Below are positions 20,912 through 32,900 of a DNA stretch of 35,753 bases, in pieces. Source of the DNA: Fragilaria crotonensis (lineage: Eukaryota > Bacillariophyta > Fragilariophyceae > Fragilariales > Fragilariaceae); contig JAKSYS010000646.1 of the NCBI GenBank assembly GCA_022925895.1, positions 1 to 35,753 on the forward strand, written 5' to 3'. The first letter of the stretch is position 1, and each line of letters opens with the position of its first letter. Made by a program: the position numbers and the translations under genes. The notes below the pieces were generated by a model. It was not told the DNA's origin, searched no databases, and saw nothing but the letters and a program-made list of their open reading frames with translations.

Positions 20912-22271
20912 AAGCACCGCGTCACTGGATGGCAACGACGATCCTCTTCGCAACGTCAGGTACCGCGGCGTCAACAAACAATCGAGCGTCACTGGATGGC
21001 AACGACGATTCGTTTCTTCGCAACGTCAAGCGATGGCGACGACAATTCTCTTCGCAACGTCAAGCACCGCGTCACTGGATGGCAACGACGATCCTTTCGC
21101 AACGTCAAGTACCGCGGCGTCAACAAACAATCGAGCGTCACTGGATGGCAACGACGATTCGTTTCTTCGCAACGTCAAGCACCGCGTCACTGGATGGCAA
21201 CGACGATCCTCTTCGCAACGTCAAGTACCGCAGCGTCAACAAACAATCGAGCGTCACTGGATGGCAACGACGATTTGTTTCTTCGCAACGTCAAGCGATG
21301 GCGACGACAATTCTCTTCGCAACGTCAAACACCGCGTCACTGGATGGCAACGACGATCCTTTCGCAACGTCAAGTACTGCAGCGTCAACAAACAATCGAG
21401 CGTCACTGGATGGCAACGACGATTCGTTTCTTCGCAACGTCAAAGCGATGGCGACGACAATTCTCTTCGCAACGTCAAGCACCGCGTCACTGGATGGCAA
21501 CGACGATCCTCTTCGCAACGTCAAGTACCGCGGCGTCAACAAACAATCGAGCGTCACTGGATGGCAACGACGATTCGTTTCTTCGCAACGTCAAAGCGAT
21601 GGCGATGACAATTCTCTTGGCGTCAAACACCGCGTCACTGGATGGCAACGACGATCCTTTCGCAACGTCAAGTACTGCAGCGTCAACAAACAATCGAGCG
21701 TCACTGGATGGCAACGACGATTCGTTTCTTCGCGACGTCAAAGCAATGGCGACGACAATTCTCTTCGCAACGTCAAGCACCGCGTCACTGGATGGCAACG
21801 ACGATTCTCTTCGCAACGTCAAGTACCGCGGCGTCAACAAACAATCGAGCGTCACTGGATGGCAACGACGATTTGTTTCTTCGCAACGTCAAAGCGATGG
21901 CGATGACAATTCTCTTCGCAACGTCAAGCACCGCGTCACTGGATTGCAACGACGATCCTCTTCGCAACGTCAAGAACTGCGGCGTCAACACACAATCGAG
22001 CGTCACTGGATGGCAACGACGATTTGTTTCTTTGCGACGTTAAGTTTCCTTTCTTTGCAGCGATGCGAACCGCGTCACTGGATGGCAGCGACGATTCACT
22101 TTGAAACCTTAAGTACAACGTCGGTAAGGGCGACGAAGATTCCTTTCGCACCGTTAAGCGGCACCGCGTCAGCGAGCGACAGGAACGACAATTCCTCTCG
22201 CGTTAAGCACCGTGTCACTGGATGGAAGCGACGATTTGATCTTGATTGTTACTGGATGGCAACAAAAGATC
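20912..22271. repeat. satellite with ~150-bp higher-order unit
   Basis: The landmark CACCGCGTCACTGGATGGCA starts at 20915, 21065, 21180, 21330, 21480, 21628, 21778 and 21929, so the unit is 148-151 bp, with one 115-bp unit. Each unit is built from three related blocks that all contain GCAACGACGA or GCGACGACAA followed by CTTCGCAACGTCAA. The 115-bp unit lacks the GCGATGGCGACGACAATTCT block. The right edge (22030-22270) holds decayed copies. The unit is divisible by three and lacks stops in several frames on both strands, which creates long apparent ORFs. These are side effects of the repeat. Confidence 0.95.
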
Positions 22272-22897
22272 GTATTCGTCAAACCTTGTGAACGTGTGTT
22301 AATTGCTACAAATTGCGGAAAGAAACTAAAAAGCAGAGCGGTGAAAAAGTACTAGAGGACTACGTACAGGCTAGTTCGCAACATATGTTGCACAAACAAC
22401 AAGACTGCAATGTGGGACTTCATTTTGCCGCTTAAAACCACAAATTTGCGCTGTACAAGCATACATACAAAGAAGGTATCTACATATATGCCATATATGT
22501 AGAAACTTAGTTACATAGGAATTTGCCATGTACACGCATACATGCAAAGAAGGTATCTAGGTATATGCCATGTATGAAGAAACTTAGTTACATAGGAATA
22601 AGTTGAAACTTGGAAACCATTTGATAACTGTAGCTTACACTGGCAATACGTGCAAAACGACGTATCATAACCGTCGTGGCACTGACATGTTTGCAGTACG
22701 TATCAACCTGTGCTAAGTATCAAAGATATGCATACTACAACTTGCTCATAATGGGAGCATATGCGCATATGCACGCAAAATTTCGTTCGAAATACTACAT
22801 ACGTGACTATATATCTTTGCATTGAGAAAATGCGTTGCAAACCGGTGTAGAATTGAATTCAGGTACTATGCCTCAAAGTACCCGGCACAGACATCTA
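22272..22897. other. gene-free spacer with a 77-bp tandem duplication
   Basis: No gene is seen. GCATACATACAAAGAAGGTA at 22459 recurs as GCATACATGCAAAGAAGGTA at 22536. The surrounding 77 bp, including GAAACTTAGTTACATAGGAA, is duplicated with few differences. The stretch is rich in TACATA and CATATG. Confidence 0.7.
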
Positions 22898-23343
22898 CAT
22901 CATGCTGGTACAAACAAAATTCAAATACCATGCGAGTACTAAACGTACTACAGTAACATAGCAATTCGTACGTGGAGACATATGTATATGTACACCACGT
23001 AATAGAACACAAACGTAGTAAATATAGCTGTACATACAGCATGTACAGGAGTAATAGTATGCATACGGTGATTTGAAATCAAATGTACGACCGGTTGTCC
23101 TCGCATTCGCCCAACGAAAACATCATGCTGGTACCTGGTACAAACAAAATTCAAATACCATGCGTGGTACTAAACGTACTACAGTAACATAGCAATGCGT
23201 ACGTGGAGACATATGTATACACCATGTATACAATAGAACATAAACGTAGTAAATATAGCTGTACATACAGCATGTACAAGGAGTACTAGTACGGTGATTT
23301 GAAATCAAATGTACGACCGGTTGTCCTCGCATCCGCCCAACAA
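22898..23343. repeat. 223-bp tandem duplication upstream of a gene
   Basis: Copy 1 starts at 22898 and copy 2 at 23121 (CATCATGCTGGTAC). They agree almost throughout, including ACTAAACGTACTACAGTAAC and TGATTTGAAATCAAATGTAC, and differ by a few substitutions and small indels. Copy 2 runs directly into the gene that follows, so the duplicated unit probably includes its promoter or 5' UTR. Each copy contains the 14-base palindrome ATTTGAAATCAAAT. Confidence 0.9.
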
Positions 23344-23359
23344 AAGGAGCGCACAAAAC

Positions 23360-25056
23360 ATGAAAAGAAACACAAACTCCAACACATTGTCTGAAACATT
23401 GTACGACCAGGTAAGAGGAAACAAGCAATTAAGACGAACAGGAATGCCGCCAAAGAGGGTTTGGAATGATGAAAACATAGACCCAGAATCAGGAGGTAGG
23501 TCAAAAGATGTGCAGGGAAGGAGAGTACAGCAGAGGAGGAGTCTGCGCAACTTGAATCAAAATTTGGAACGGCATTTGAACGCAAATGGCAACGAGTAGA
23601 GGAAGCTCACCATCTAAGTCTGTATTGGAGGAACTAGACACCCTTTCACAAGATAACTGCTCTAGTAGTGAGGATGACTCTCATGCAGTAGGAGAAGGTC
23701 ACCATGAGCGGGATCGCCAGCAACAGGAGGGAGGACCCCATTTTTCTGGTGATGTGCAAGTCGACGGCATGCCTCCATCCAGAGACATTCCAGGTGACAC
23801 TTCATATCACCTGAACAATGGGAATATGCTGCAGGGTGGAAGCAACAGTACTGCAAATATGCAAGTCGGTGGCAGGCCGCCATCTACCGGAGGCAGACCT
23901 CCATTCGGAGACAGACCCATCCAAACTGCACGTGACCAGAACAGGACACAAGCTCCACTCAATCATTGGACAAGCACACAGTCAGACAACCATGTTCGTC
24001 AGAATGGACGATTGCCTCCATCCAGAGGAAACGACTTCAATGATGACTTGTTGGTCTCTCGACAGCAGCAACCTCCAATGAATCAGGAAATGCACCAGAG
24101 ACACCACGTGCAGAACCAGCAGGAGTCCATTTGGGAACATCACGAAGGTGTTGGACAAGATATCAGGTACAGGGCAGGAGATCGGACACTACTACATGAA
24201 GCCGGAAGACGAGCCATGTCCTACAGAGCCGCAAAAGCAATGCAGCAGAAACATGTTGCCGATCGCATACAGATTGTGGTGAAAACGAAAGTCTTCCGGA
24301 AATGCAAGTTCATTACAAGCGGGGAACACTTCGACAAGGTAATGCAGGTGGTTGTGGATTCGGAGAAACCAGCTGATGCTTCCAAATTTGTGAGGATCTA
24401 CAAAACATGTGTCGTTGGAAGCCTGAATACTAAACGTAGCACATGTGGGCAAGCTGCTACTGAAGCAGTGATGAAACTGCTGAAGATTAAAAACATGTTG
24501 ATGAAGTGGAGCCACCGCCCTATTCAATGGATATCCTTTGCAAGCTACGGCAGTCACAGTCTGATCTGGAGAGAGGCCTTTCTGTGGTTTGCTGGTGAAT
24601 TGCTGGAATGTGTCAGTGGAAAGAGGGCATGGGGGCGAGGACAAAGTATAAGGCAATGATATCAGAAGCAACATCAAACGATACCGGAGAACTGATTGTG
24701 ACGGTTTCGGACGAAGCATTTGCGTTGCTTCTATATGAAAATTATATTGACAAGTGGATCAAGAGGTACCACGAGGATCGAAGGGAGAAGAGAGGTCAAA
24801 ACGGATTGCTGGGAGGTACACAAGAAGTAGCGTTGGGTACTGTGAATATGGAGGCTGGAGCGAGGACGGTGTGCTGCGATTCAATGAATTGTGCCAAATG
24901 GTGCAAGAGGACAGGGCCAGTCGAAATGCAAGGGAGGCTGAGGGTAGGCTAATGGCAAGTCTTCGGCAACAAGCAGGACAGGGAGTGGAGAGGAGCAATG
25001 AGAGGAGGTGGATTACAGTGATTCGCAAAGGAGTTTGGACCGGAATGAACAAGTAG
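23360..25056 (+). CDS. unassigned multi-frame gene, probably transposon-derived
   Basis: Frames 23309-23599, 23586-24659, 24608-24952 and 24754-25056 overlap in series and look like one protein of about 560 residues broken by shifts. I start it at the ATG at 23360, because an earlier ATG (23309) lies inside the duplicated upstream unit. The N-terminal half is polar and disordered, with repeated motifs such as GRPPSTGGRPP and GMPPSRD / GRLPPSRG. The middle has a folded region (KVFRKCKFITSGEHFDKVMQ; FVRIYKTCVVGSLNTKRSTC). The end has SDEAFALLLYENYIDKWIKR and, in the next frame, GRYTRSSVGYCEYGGWSEDG followed by RFNELCQMVQEDR. I recall this ending from multi-copy uncharacterised algal genes, which suggests a mobile origin, but I cannot name a function. 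Confidence 0.5.
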
Positions 25057-25606
25057 TCAATGCATTTATTGAGTTGTAACTAGCAACAATTGAACGCAGC
25101 GACCCAGTACTATGAAAAGCAGTATTATTATACAGGGAATGGTACTGTGACAAGATGATACATTGTAACAAAGAATGGACATCCAAAGCATGCGTGGTGC
25201 AGTGACAAAAAGGTGATTGGTGTAGAATGAATGTTACAACGCTGTACTGGACTAAAAAAAACATTGTACAAAGACAAACAAATTACGGACAGTAAGCAGG
25301 CAATGGTACAATAAAAAAAATGTTACATGTAACATGCACGTCGGGACGATGTACTGGACTCAAAAAATATTGGTACATGCACAAAAAAATAAACAGGAAA
25401 AACAATATGGTACATTGTAATAAGATATTTCGAAGTGTACCGGACTCAAAAAAAAACAGTCTATGTAACAAATATGTTACATGTACCACCCGCCACCTTG
25501 TGATGTAGGCCGACGAGGCGGACAATACGACAGTTTTTGTACTGTGCTGCAGGAAGTTCAGGCTGACATTGCGTGCGGGCAAGAACACAATCTGGACGCA
25601 ATAAAA
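25057..25606. other. AT-rich 3' flank with short direct repeats
   Basis: No gene is seen. GTACTGGACT or GTACCGGACT followed by an A run occurs at 25244, 25351 and 25437. TACATTGTA, TTACATGTAA and GTTACATGTA palindromes are scattered between them. It could be the 3' UTR or terminal region of the preceding gene's element. Confidence 0.5.
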
Positions 25607-25990
25607 AAAAACTGAAAATCTAATTAACGTGCTGCCGCTGTATCCGACTTAGGAGATACTCGACCCACACGGTTCAACACTACTGCCGTGATGGTAGTGG
25701 CATCAAACGGTTCCATTCCTTCGTGGAGTTCTCGGGTACCTTGTACTATACGTCGGCAGGTACATGTACCGGTCTGAAATAGGACTGTATTGTTCTTACT
25801 CCCTGCCTTGATTGCTCGCGTACTCGTCGGAGGCTGTCGCGTATTAACGGCGTGTTCATTGTTATCCAATTTCGTGTGACCCATGTGGGCCTCTGCAGAT
25901 GCGTCATCACATCGGTATGTAACAATTGTTGTACCGGCTCAACAAAGGTTGCAGTCATTGCTGCTGGCACTGCAGTGTCATTGTCTTGTT
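25607..25990 (-). pseudogene. non-LTR retroelement C-terminal tail and 3' end
   Basis: Read on the minus strand, the frame gives PVQQLLHTDVMTHLQRP, then TRNWITMNTPLIRDSLRRVR and GVRTIQSYFRPV. This matches the end of the left element (TRNWIHTNGPILRESLRRAK, GVRSIRSYFAPV). The 3' end carries AACGTGCTGCCGCT at about 25626-25639 and an A run at about 25602-25610, as in the left copy. Homology is lost at about 25990, where an inverted piece of the same kind of element starts. Confidence 0.75.
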
Positions 25991-26019
25991 CTCCTCCTCG
26001 TGCATCTCGTCCATGCACT

Positions 26020-26570
26020 AGACCTCTCGCGGACGGAGCGCCGACTTCTTGATGGGTTGGAACAAATTGCCTCTGATGTACAAATATGGAGGCTTTCAGT
26101 GAAATCACGTCTACACTAGCTTCAGGCGGACTTGGAGATAATGCGGCGACTCATGGATGGATTCTAAGTACGGGAAAAGAGATTCTCTATCAATGCTCTG
26201 GCCCTGTGGACGGTCCTGATACTGACATCATCAACACGCCCATGACTTGGCGGCTGCAGCGTCTCTCTTCCTATCATCTCTATCTGAATTCTGGGGCATT
26301 CGCCATCGATGTTTGTTTAGGTGGTACGGATAGTCAATCACCAATCAGCCGGTTTATAAATTCTGTCGTGGATCTCGCCCTTGTCGCATGCCCCCGGACT
26401 CTGATCTTCTGTCCATTATTTCAACTTGTCGACGGAAACTCAAGAGACCGTTCACACCTTACTGGGTTCGTGCGCATCAAGATAACTCCATGGCCTACGA
26501 TAGGCTCCCTGTGTCTGCACGCCTTAATATCGACGCCGACTTTTTGGCAACACACAATTTTCTAGTTTAG
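26020..26570 (+). pseudogene. inverted RNase H fragment of a non-LTR retroelement
   Basis: On the plus strand, RTERRLLDGLEQIASDVQIW and then LASGGLGDNAATHGWILST and SGPVDGPDTD correspond to YQRRLLSSVRLCVSEAEVW, IASDGGLKDARGTFGWTLST and SGPVDGPRDV of the full element further right. The first catalytic Asp of RNase H is missing (ASGG instead of ASDGG). Near the end, in another frame, YWVRAHQDNSMAYDRLPVSA and LNIDADFLAT give the late RNase H motifs. It lies head to head with the minus-strand tail at 25607-25990. Confidence 0.75.
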
Positions 26571-26646
26571 AGTTTCGCAAGTACAGTCTGTCCGCAGTCC
26601 GTAATTGCGTACAGTAAATAGGAAGTTGTCGCGTACCCCAAGCATC

Positions 26647-29600
26647 ATGACCATGACCGAAGGAACGGCTCCCACGCCTCCTTCGGCTCTCCCCGTCGAT
26701 TTGACTCCATCGCACACGATGTATGGATTCGAGACTGACACCTGGGTAGATCAACCCATTCCCGAAGCTCCCGACTGGTTTTCCCGCCAAGAACGTTATC
26801 GTAGGAACGCCAACGCGCAGGCCTATCGGCAGTACGGACACCCAACCAACTGGAATCGATACATTCATCTTGGATTGTTTGTGTTCGAAGATTGTTTCGA
26901 ATGCGACAAAGTTTGGGCAGCTGTTAACACGGATCCTCTCATGGTCCATAGAGCAATCTGGTATAACTTCATGAGTCACGTTGATCGTGATCTCCAGGTT
27001 CCAGTCAAGTTAAACGATTGGGCAACCAACATCTCTCAACCGTATCTAGCGGTCCATGACCCAACGACATTGCACGAAACCGATACCACTGCTTACTCTT
27101 GGAAAGAGATGCGATTTTCAAACAGCAAGAGGAAATGGAGATTGACGATGCCCAAGCTTGGATCCCAGTTTCAGGACGCCGTCGATCAAAGAGCCCACCA
27201 AATCAGCAGTCCATTATTAACGTGAATACGAGCAATGTTGTCGGTGCCTTTGCTCCTGGTTTTAATCTTCCCCCAGAAGAATTACCAAGGAACTATCGAC
27301 CCATGGAAAACAAACTGCCGGAACAACGAGGACAACTCCCATTGATCCAAAAGAACAAAGACGTGATCGAAAGGAAAGGGGAAAAAGCTGACCAGCTCAA
27401 CAAAACGATGAGAGAGAATAAGAAGCAGGATTCTCAGCAACTTCCACTTGGTCGAAATGTGACGGATAACGAAGTTGAACAGAAACCCAACACGTATTTG
27501 GTAACAACCGACATGATCTAAATGAAAAGGAGAGTACGACGCCATGGAACAATACAACCACCCAAACAGCACCACATCCAAACATTCCGACAAACGATGG
27601 TACCCATCGAGTCACGATCAAATGGTTCCCACCGGAGGATTTGGCAGTATACGAAAGCGACAAAATAAAATGAATGAAGCAATCTACAACTTAGTGAGTG
27701 ATATTCTCCCGAACAATACGGAATGCTGTACCGGTGGGAAAGCGAAGATTTGATGATGTCAAATTCGGTGCAAAATCTAACAGCTATCGGGTTACGAGAC
27801 TATATATCTCCGAAAGTTACAATGATACCAGAGCGATCTCAGATGATATTTGGAGTCCGCTTTGGCTTTAAGAACAATCCGTCCATGTGGAAGAATTCTG
27901 AAATGATGAAGGAAAAGTTTACAACAAAACAACTTGATGTCACAATTTCAAACTCTGCGAGCTCAAGTGGTAAAATGGTTACAGCGGGATATATCCTGCT
28001 CAAAGCTCCGAACACCACTCATAAACTCTGGTACAACAAGTATTTAAGGAGTTTACTGCCGGATCATGCTCCATTTTTGACGTCATTCGACAGAAAAAGT
28101 GCCCTATGGATCAGCTAATTCCACATCTCACGATCCAATGCGGGGAGAAACATGTCACACCGTTGTGCCAAGCACTTCTTCCGATCATGACGGGACGAGG
28201 TATCGCTCTGTTCTTACCAAGATACGCACTAGGCACAATGAGCAACGAACAGGTTCGGAAACATTTTCAGTTCCATGACAGGTGGGCAAAGTCATTGCAA
28301 GCGATCACACTTTCTCCACAAGTCACTCATCTTGATCAAGTTCGCACTGAATACCATGAAGACGGATCAACAACAAAACGATCTACACGAGAATGGATAG
28401 CATCTCTTAAAGAAAAGGACGGAACCACTTCAGCTTTATGCGATGCAGTTAACGGGACAAATGACAACAAGGCATATTTGGTGACTCCGAGTCATTATTT
28501 TAAACGCGCACAATATCAATGGCAGCAATACAAATCAAGGCTTTTCCCTCCGAGTCATCGAGAAGCAAGGTTCAGAGACAATTTACCAGGTCTTCCCGAC
28601 GTAATAGTCATTCAGACGGAGATCCAAGCAAATGTGCAATTCCTGGAACAAATGTCGATGGCGACAACATGGCACCGAGAACCAGAAGGACAACCAAGGT
28701 CAGATTCAACGTCGCCAAGCAACAATTCCAATCACAACAAGCCCCAAACAGTCTCACAGAACACCAGTCTGAACTCACATCTCCAACGCACAAAACAAGC
28801 ATGGCCAACTCCATCTGAGGCGTCCAACAACCGTAGCGATCAGTCCACTGGAACAACTAACCAACGCAACAACCATGAGCAAAACAATCCGTACCTCGGG
28901 TCGGAGGCAAGTTCTGCCACAAGTATGGAAGAGGAAAGAAGCACAACCTCAACACGATCAATGACAGTTGTCTCTCGAATGAATAGCACGGACTCTAGAT
29001 TCCATGAACTCGAACAGTTAATCAAACGACAACAACAGGAGTCGAAAACATCAGGGAAGATATCATCGGACCGCTTGAACAATCTTGAACGGCAATTCAC
29101 AAGAATAGAGGAGTTGGATACCAAAATGTCGGCAGTCCAGACGCAACTAGAACATTCAAATGTGAAGCTGGAACAATCGGCAAAAGAGCAAAAGATCTTA
29201 TCAGATAATTTGGAGGTACTTTCCAAGGAAACATCCCACCAATTTTCAGACATGAACGACAAGATACTTCTCACAATGGAAAGCCAACAAGACATGTCAT
29301 ACACGATGTTGGACATGAGAAACAATTCGAACAATTATCTCAGTTTATGACAGCCATGGCGGACAAAATGGAAATAGCAATGACACGACAACACATCGAC
29401 GGCACGAAGTATTCAAACCCTGGAAATTTGGAAAATCCTAGGGCAAACAAGAAGCCAACATAGTGGCGGGTCGAGCGTGCATTCTGGATCGACGAAATCG
29501 AAGACATCTCAGGACTCATCCCAAGACACGAGCGTTTACAGATCTCCTGAGAAAAAGAAGCATACAAGATCCAAACACCGAATCGGCGATGACGAACACA

Positions 29601-29680
29601 ACAACTGCATAATTGCGGATAAGATAGATAAGGACAAGATTAAACCAATAGAGGGCCTTGCATACCAAGAAGAAGGGTGA
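26647..29680 (+). CDS. non-LTR retroelement ORF1 (frameshifted)
   Basis: It begins at ATG 26647 (MTMTEGTAPTPPSALPVDL). The N-terminal region is aromatic-rich (GFETDTWVDQPIPEAPDWFS), followed by a polar linker in the next frame (27099-27521). A third frame gives THRVTIKWFPPEDLAVYESD, and the frame from 27723 gives FGVRFGFKNNPSMW and LWYNKYLRSLLPDHAPFLTS. The 28106-29350 frame adds ALFLPRYALGTMSNEQVRKH, a Ser/Asn/Gln-rich stretch, and a coiled coil at about 29000-29330 (RLNNLERQFTRIEELDTKMS onward). A last frame reaches 29680. The layout parallels the ORF1 at 10573-12590, including the C-terminal coiled coil, but it is about 1 kb longer. The role as an RNA-binding oligomer is inferred from position. 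Several breaks are healed by one base in a homopolymer, for example GAATG to GAAATG near 27721. Confidence 0.6.
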
Positions 29681-29985
29681 AGGATTCGCAATTCATGGAA
29701 TCGGTGGTGAAGACCTTCTTGAGGATATGTCTGAGTCGTCGGACGTCTGCTTAAACCTTGAAGATGCTTTCGAGGAACTACAACACGCTAATACCCTACA
29801 CCAGGCTAGCGGACAACATCATATTGGGAACCTTGCATCCCGCGAAGCCCCAACCGATCTGGACGATCAATACACAAGACCCCTCGATCCAGACGGTGGC
29901 AAACCTGATTAATGGCGACACAGCATCATAATCAGCAGCGTACAGAGGAGGTGATGCGGACACGAGGACTACCGCGAACGAGGAA

Positions 29986-32900
29986 ATGAACAGCCTAGAT
30001 ACTACCACGATTCCATTTGGTCAATCATGCAATGGCGGAATGTCCAACAGAACAAGAGGCCGCTATATGTCACAAGGACAAGACAGGCATCCACCACTGC
30101 CACATCTGTCATCAGTTTTAATGCTCCCGAGACATCGCCCTGGACGAATCAAAGCAAGAAAGCAAACAGACCCACAGGCTACACAATCATTCGGTGATGC
30201 GGTTGTGTATAAAGACCCACGTTCGTTAAGGATATTCTTTCAGAATGTAAAGGGATTGACGTATTCCTCCGGATTGGAGGACTACAAATACTACATGTCC
30301 CAGATGGCGGCATTCGGAGTCGACTGTTTTGGATTGGCTGAGACAAACACCGCGTGGCAACAATACCATCTCCAAATGGAATACACAGCGAGTGTTAAGA
30401 GACAGTTTAGATTGGGGAAAACAGTCTTTGGGTACCCAATAACGGAGGTGGATCGATGTTCGAGTAGCGAATCTTTTCAGGCAGGGGGATGTCTCACCAC
30501 TATCCGAGGAAAACACACAACGACAGTTCAAGGTCCAGGAATCTGCGACCCTACAGGACTGGGCAGATGGAGTGGAATCACCATCGAAGGTAAAGGCGGA
30601 TCCACTCTTTCGTTACTCACTGTCTACAGAGTATGCGAGGATCAGTAAGGCAGGCGCCACTAGGGAGTGCATTGGTAGGGAACATGAGTACTACCGGAGA
30701 CAAGGTGAAGTTTCTCCCCAGCCCCGACAGAGGATACTATCAGATCTCCGACAGACAATCATGAAGCTCCAGAATGCAGGGCACTCGATTTTGGTAATGA
30801 TGGACGCAAACGGAACCATCTATCAGGATAAGCACTTGCAGGAATTTATTGGATCCTGCGATTTGTCTGACTTACACAGCACTCACCCTGCCCCATCCAC
30901 ATTTATTGGTTCAGCGAATCGACGGATCGATTATATACTCGGGTGTCCAAAGTTGTATCCTCTGTAATGCGCCAAGGCAGTCTTGCTTATATAGAGGGCC
31001 CACAATCAGATCACCGAGGTCTCTATGTCGATCTAAGACTGGAAGAAATCCTAGGGGATACGGTTGATAGTCCAATGGATACACCGAATATGAGATCGTT
31101 GTACAGTGGAAATCCAGAAATGGTTGCTACGTATCTATCGGGAGTCCGGAAATACTACGAGACTCACAATATGGAATCTCGGATCCAAGAGTTACATGCA
31201 CGTCATCAGGAAATGACAACGCCACAACTCCGCAAACTCTTATGTGCGTGGGACAACGACCAAGGCCGCGCGATGATGCATGGTTCTCCACATCCAACCG
31301 AAAACATATAAATGGTCGCCGAAACTACGCAATACGGGGGTGATAATGCGATACTGGAAACTCCGACTGCGCGAACTCCTACATGGGGCAGATTACCAAG
31401 AAACCTTTCAAAGATGGGAAACGAAGATTCAAGAATTTGACTCGTCCTTTCGACTTCCCGAGTTTGGTCAGGCATTGGATGTGAACACGGTCAGAAAGCG
31501 TCTCAACGAGGCATCTAAACAACTGCGCATCGTTCAGAAACATTCATTGTCTCACCGCCAACAGAGTTTTCAAGATCTGTTAGACACATACGACGCTGAC
31601 ACTAATCACCACACGAAACATGAATCCATGCGAAAGGCCAAAATCGTACGACGAACACTCTCGAGTGAATCAAATCGAAATATGTTTTCACATATCAAAA
31701 ACTTGATTAAACCGGGGGAATACTCTCCACTCACAAAGTTGAAAATTCCTCGCGAGAAAGAAGCCAGCAAGGTAACTCAGCCCGGCGATGTGCACACGGT
31801 ATTGGAGGAGACCTCCCCTGCGGACATAATGTGGGACACCATCATCTCTCGCGAGGAAATCGAAGCCCACCTTGTCAAGTTCAATAGAGACGCATTCAGA
31901 GCTGCAGCTTCTTCACCTTGCGGCAATGGCACGATCCATGACGCGTTAACATTCACCAGTTTGTCTCCTGCAGCCGAGGATCTCCTACGGGGGGATAGTA
32001 CCATCTTCATGGCATGGAGACGACATGCTATTGAAAGAGTTTCTCGCGTCGTTCACCATTCCCAACTCGGTACAAGACGCTGATCCAATCCCCATTACCA
32101 TCTCCAGTGAGGATTTCAAGAAAGGAATCCTAAGTTGGAAGGAATCTACCACTACGTCCCCATCTGGACGACACCTCGGTCACTATAAAGCGTTGGTACA
32201 GGATCCGATCCTGCTCGACAGTATGGCCAAATTCTTGAACATTGTTGTGACACGCGGGATATCTATTCCCAGATGGCAAAAAGCAGTGAACGTCATGATC
32301 GAAAAAGATAAGGGAGATCCCAAAATCAATCGTCTACGTATCATTCATCTGTTCGAGGCAGACTATAACTTGTTCCTGAAACTCACTTGGGGATCGCGAC
32401 TGGTACGGAGAGCAGTGCAGATGAATCTACTCAACTCGGGCCAACACGGTTCAACTCCAGGGGAAAACGACAATGGAACCTATCATGTTGACCCAACTAA
32501 CGGCCGACATGAGTAGACTTTTGAAGACCAACTACGCTCGATTCGATAATGACGCGTCTGCGTGTTTCGATCGTATCATAGTAGCCCTGGGAATGTTGGC
32601 CGCCCGACGATGCGGCATGCCGATCAATGCTGTAAGGTCTCACGCCCAATCGTTGGAACTTATGCGCTATATGGTTAAAACTGTGTATGGAGTGTCGGAG
32701 AATTCCTATACAGGTACTCCATTTGCTCCTCTTTTTGGTACGGGGCAAGGCAGCGGAGCATCCCCTGCTGTTTGGCTCACGTTGGTAGTCATTCTTCTGA
32801 ATACGCTGGAGCGAGTCAGTCCCCTCCGAATGAGCTTCCGATCATCGGACGGCGTCAATACGCATTCGAGATTGGTGGATGCATTTGTGGACGACACTGC

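Noticed and set aside
20862-22291. Long plus-strand ORFs (up to about 430 codons) and minus-strand ORFs in the satellite
   Set aside because: They are open in several frames on both strands only because the ~150-bp unit is divisible by three and lacks stops; composition is that of the repeat.
12898-25600. Matching terminal inverted repeats for the whole transposase region
   Set aside because: By eye, the left AT-rich motifs (TACATTGTTTTACAAATT) have no convincing inverted partner near 22.3 kb or 25.1-25.5 kb.
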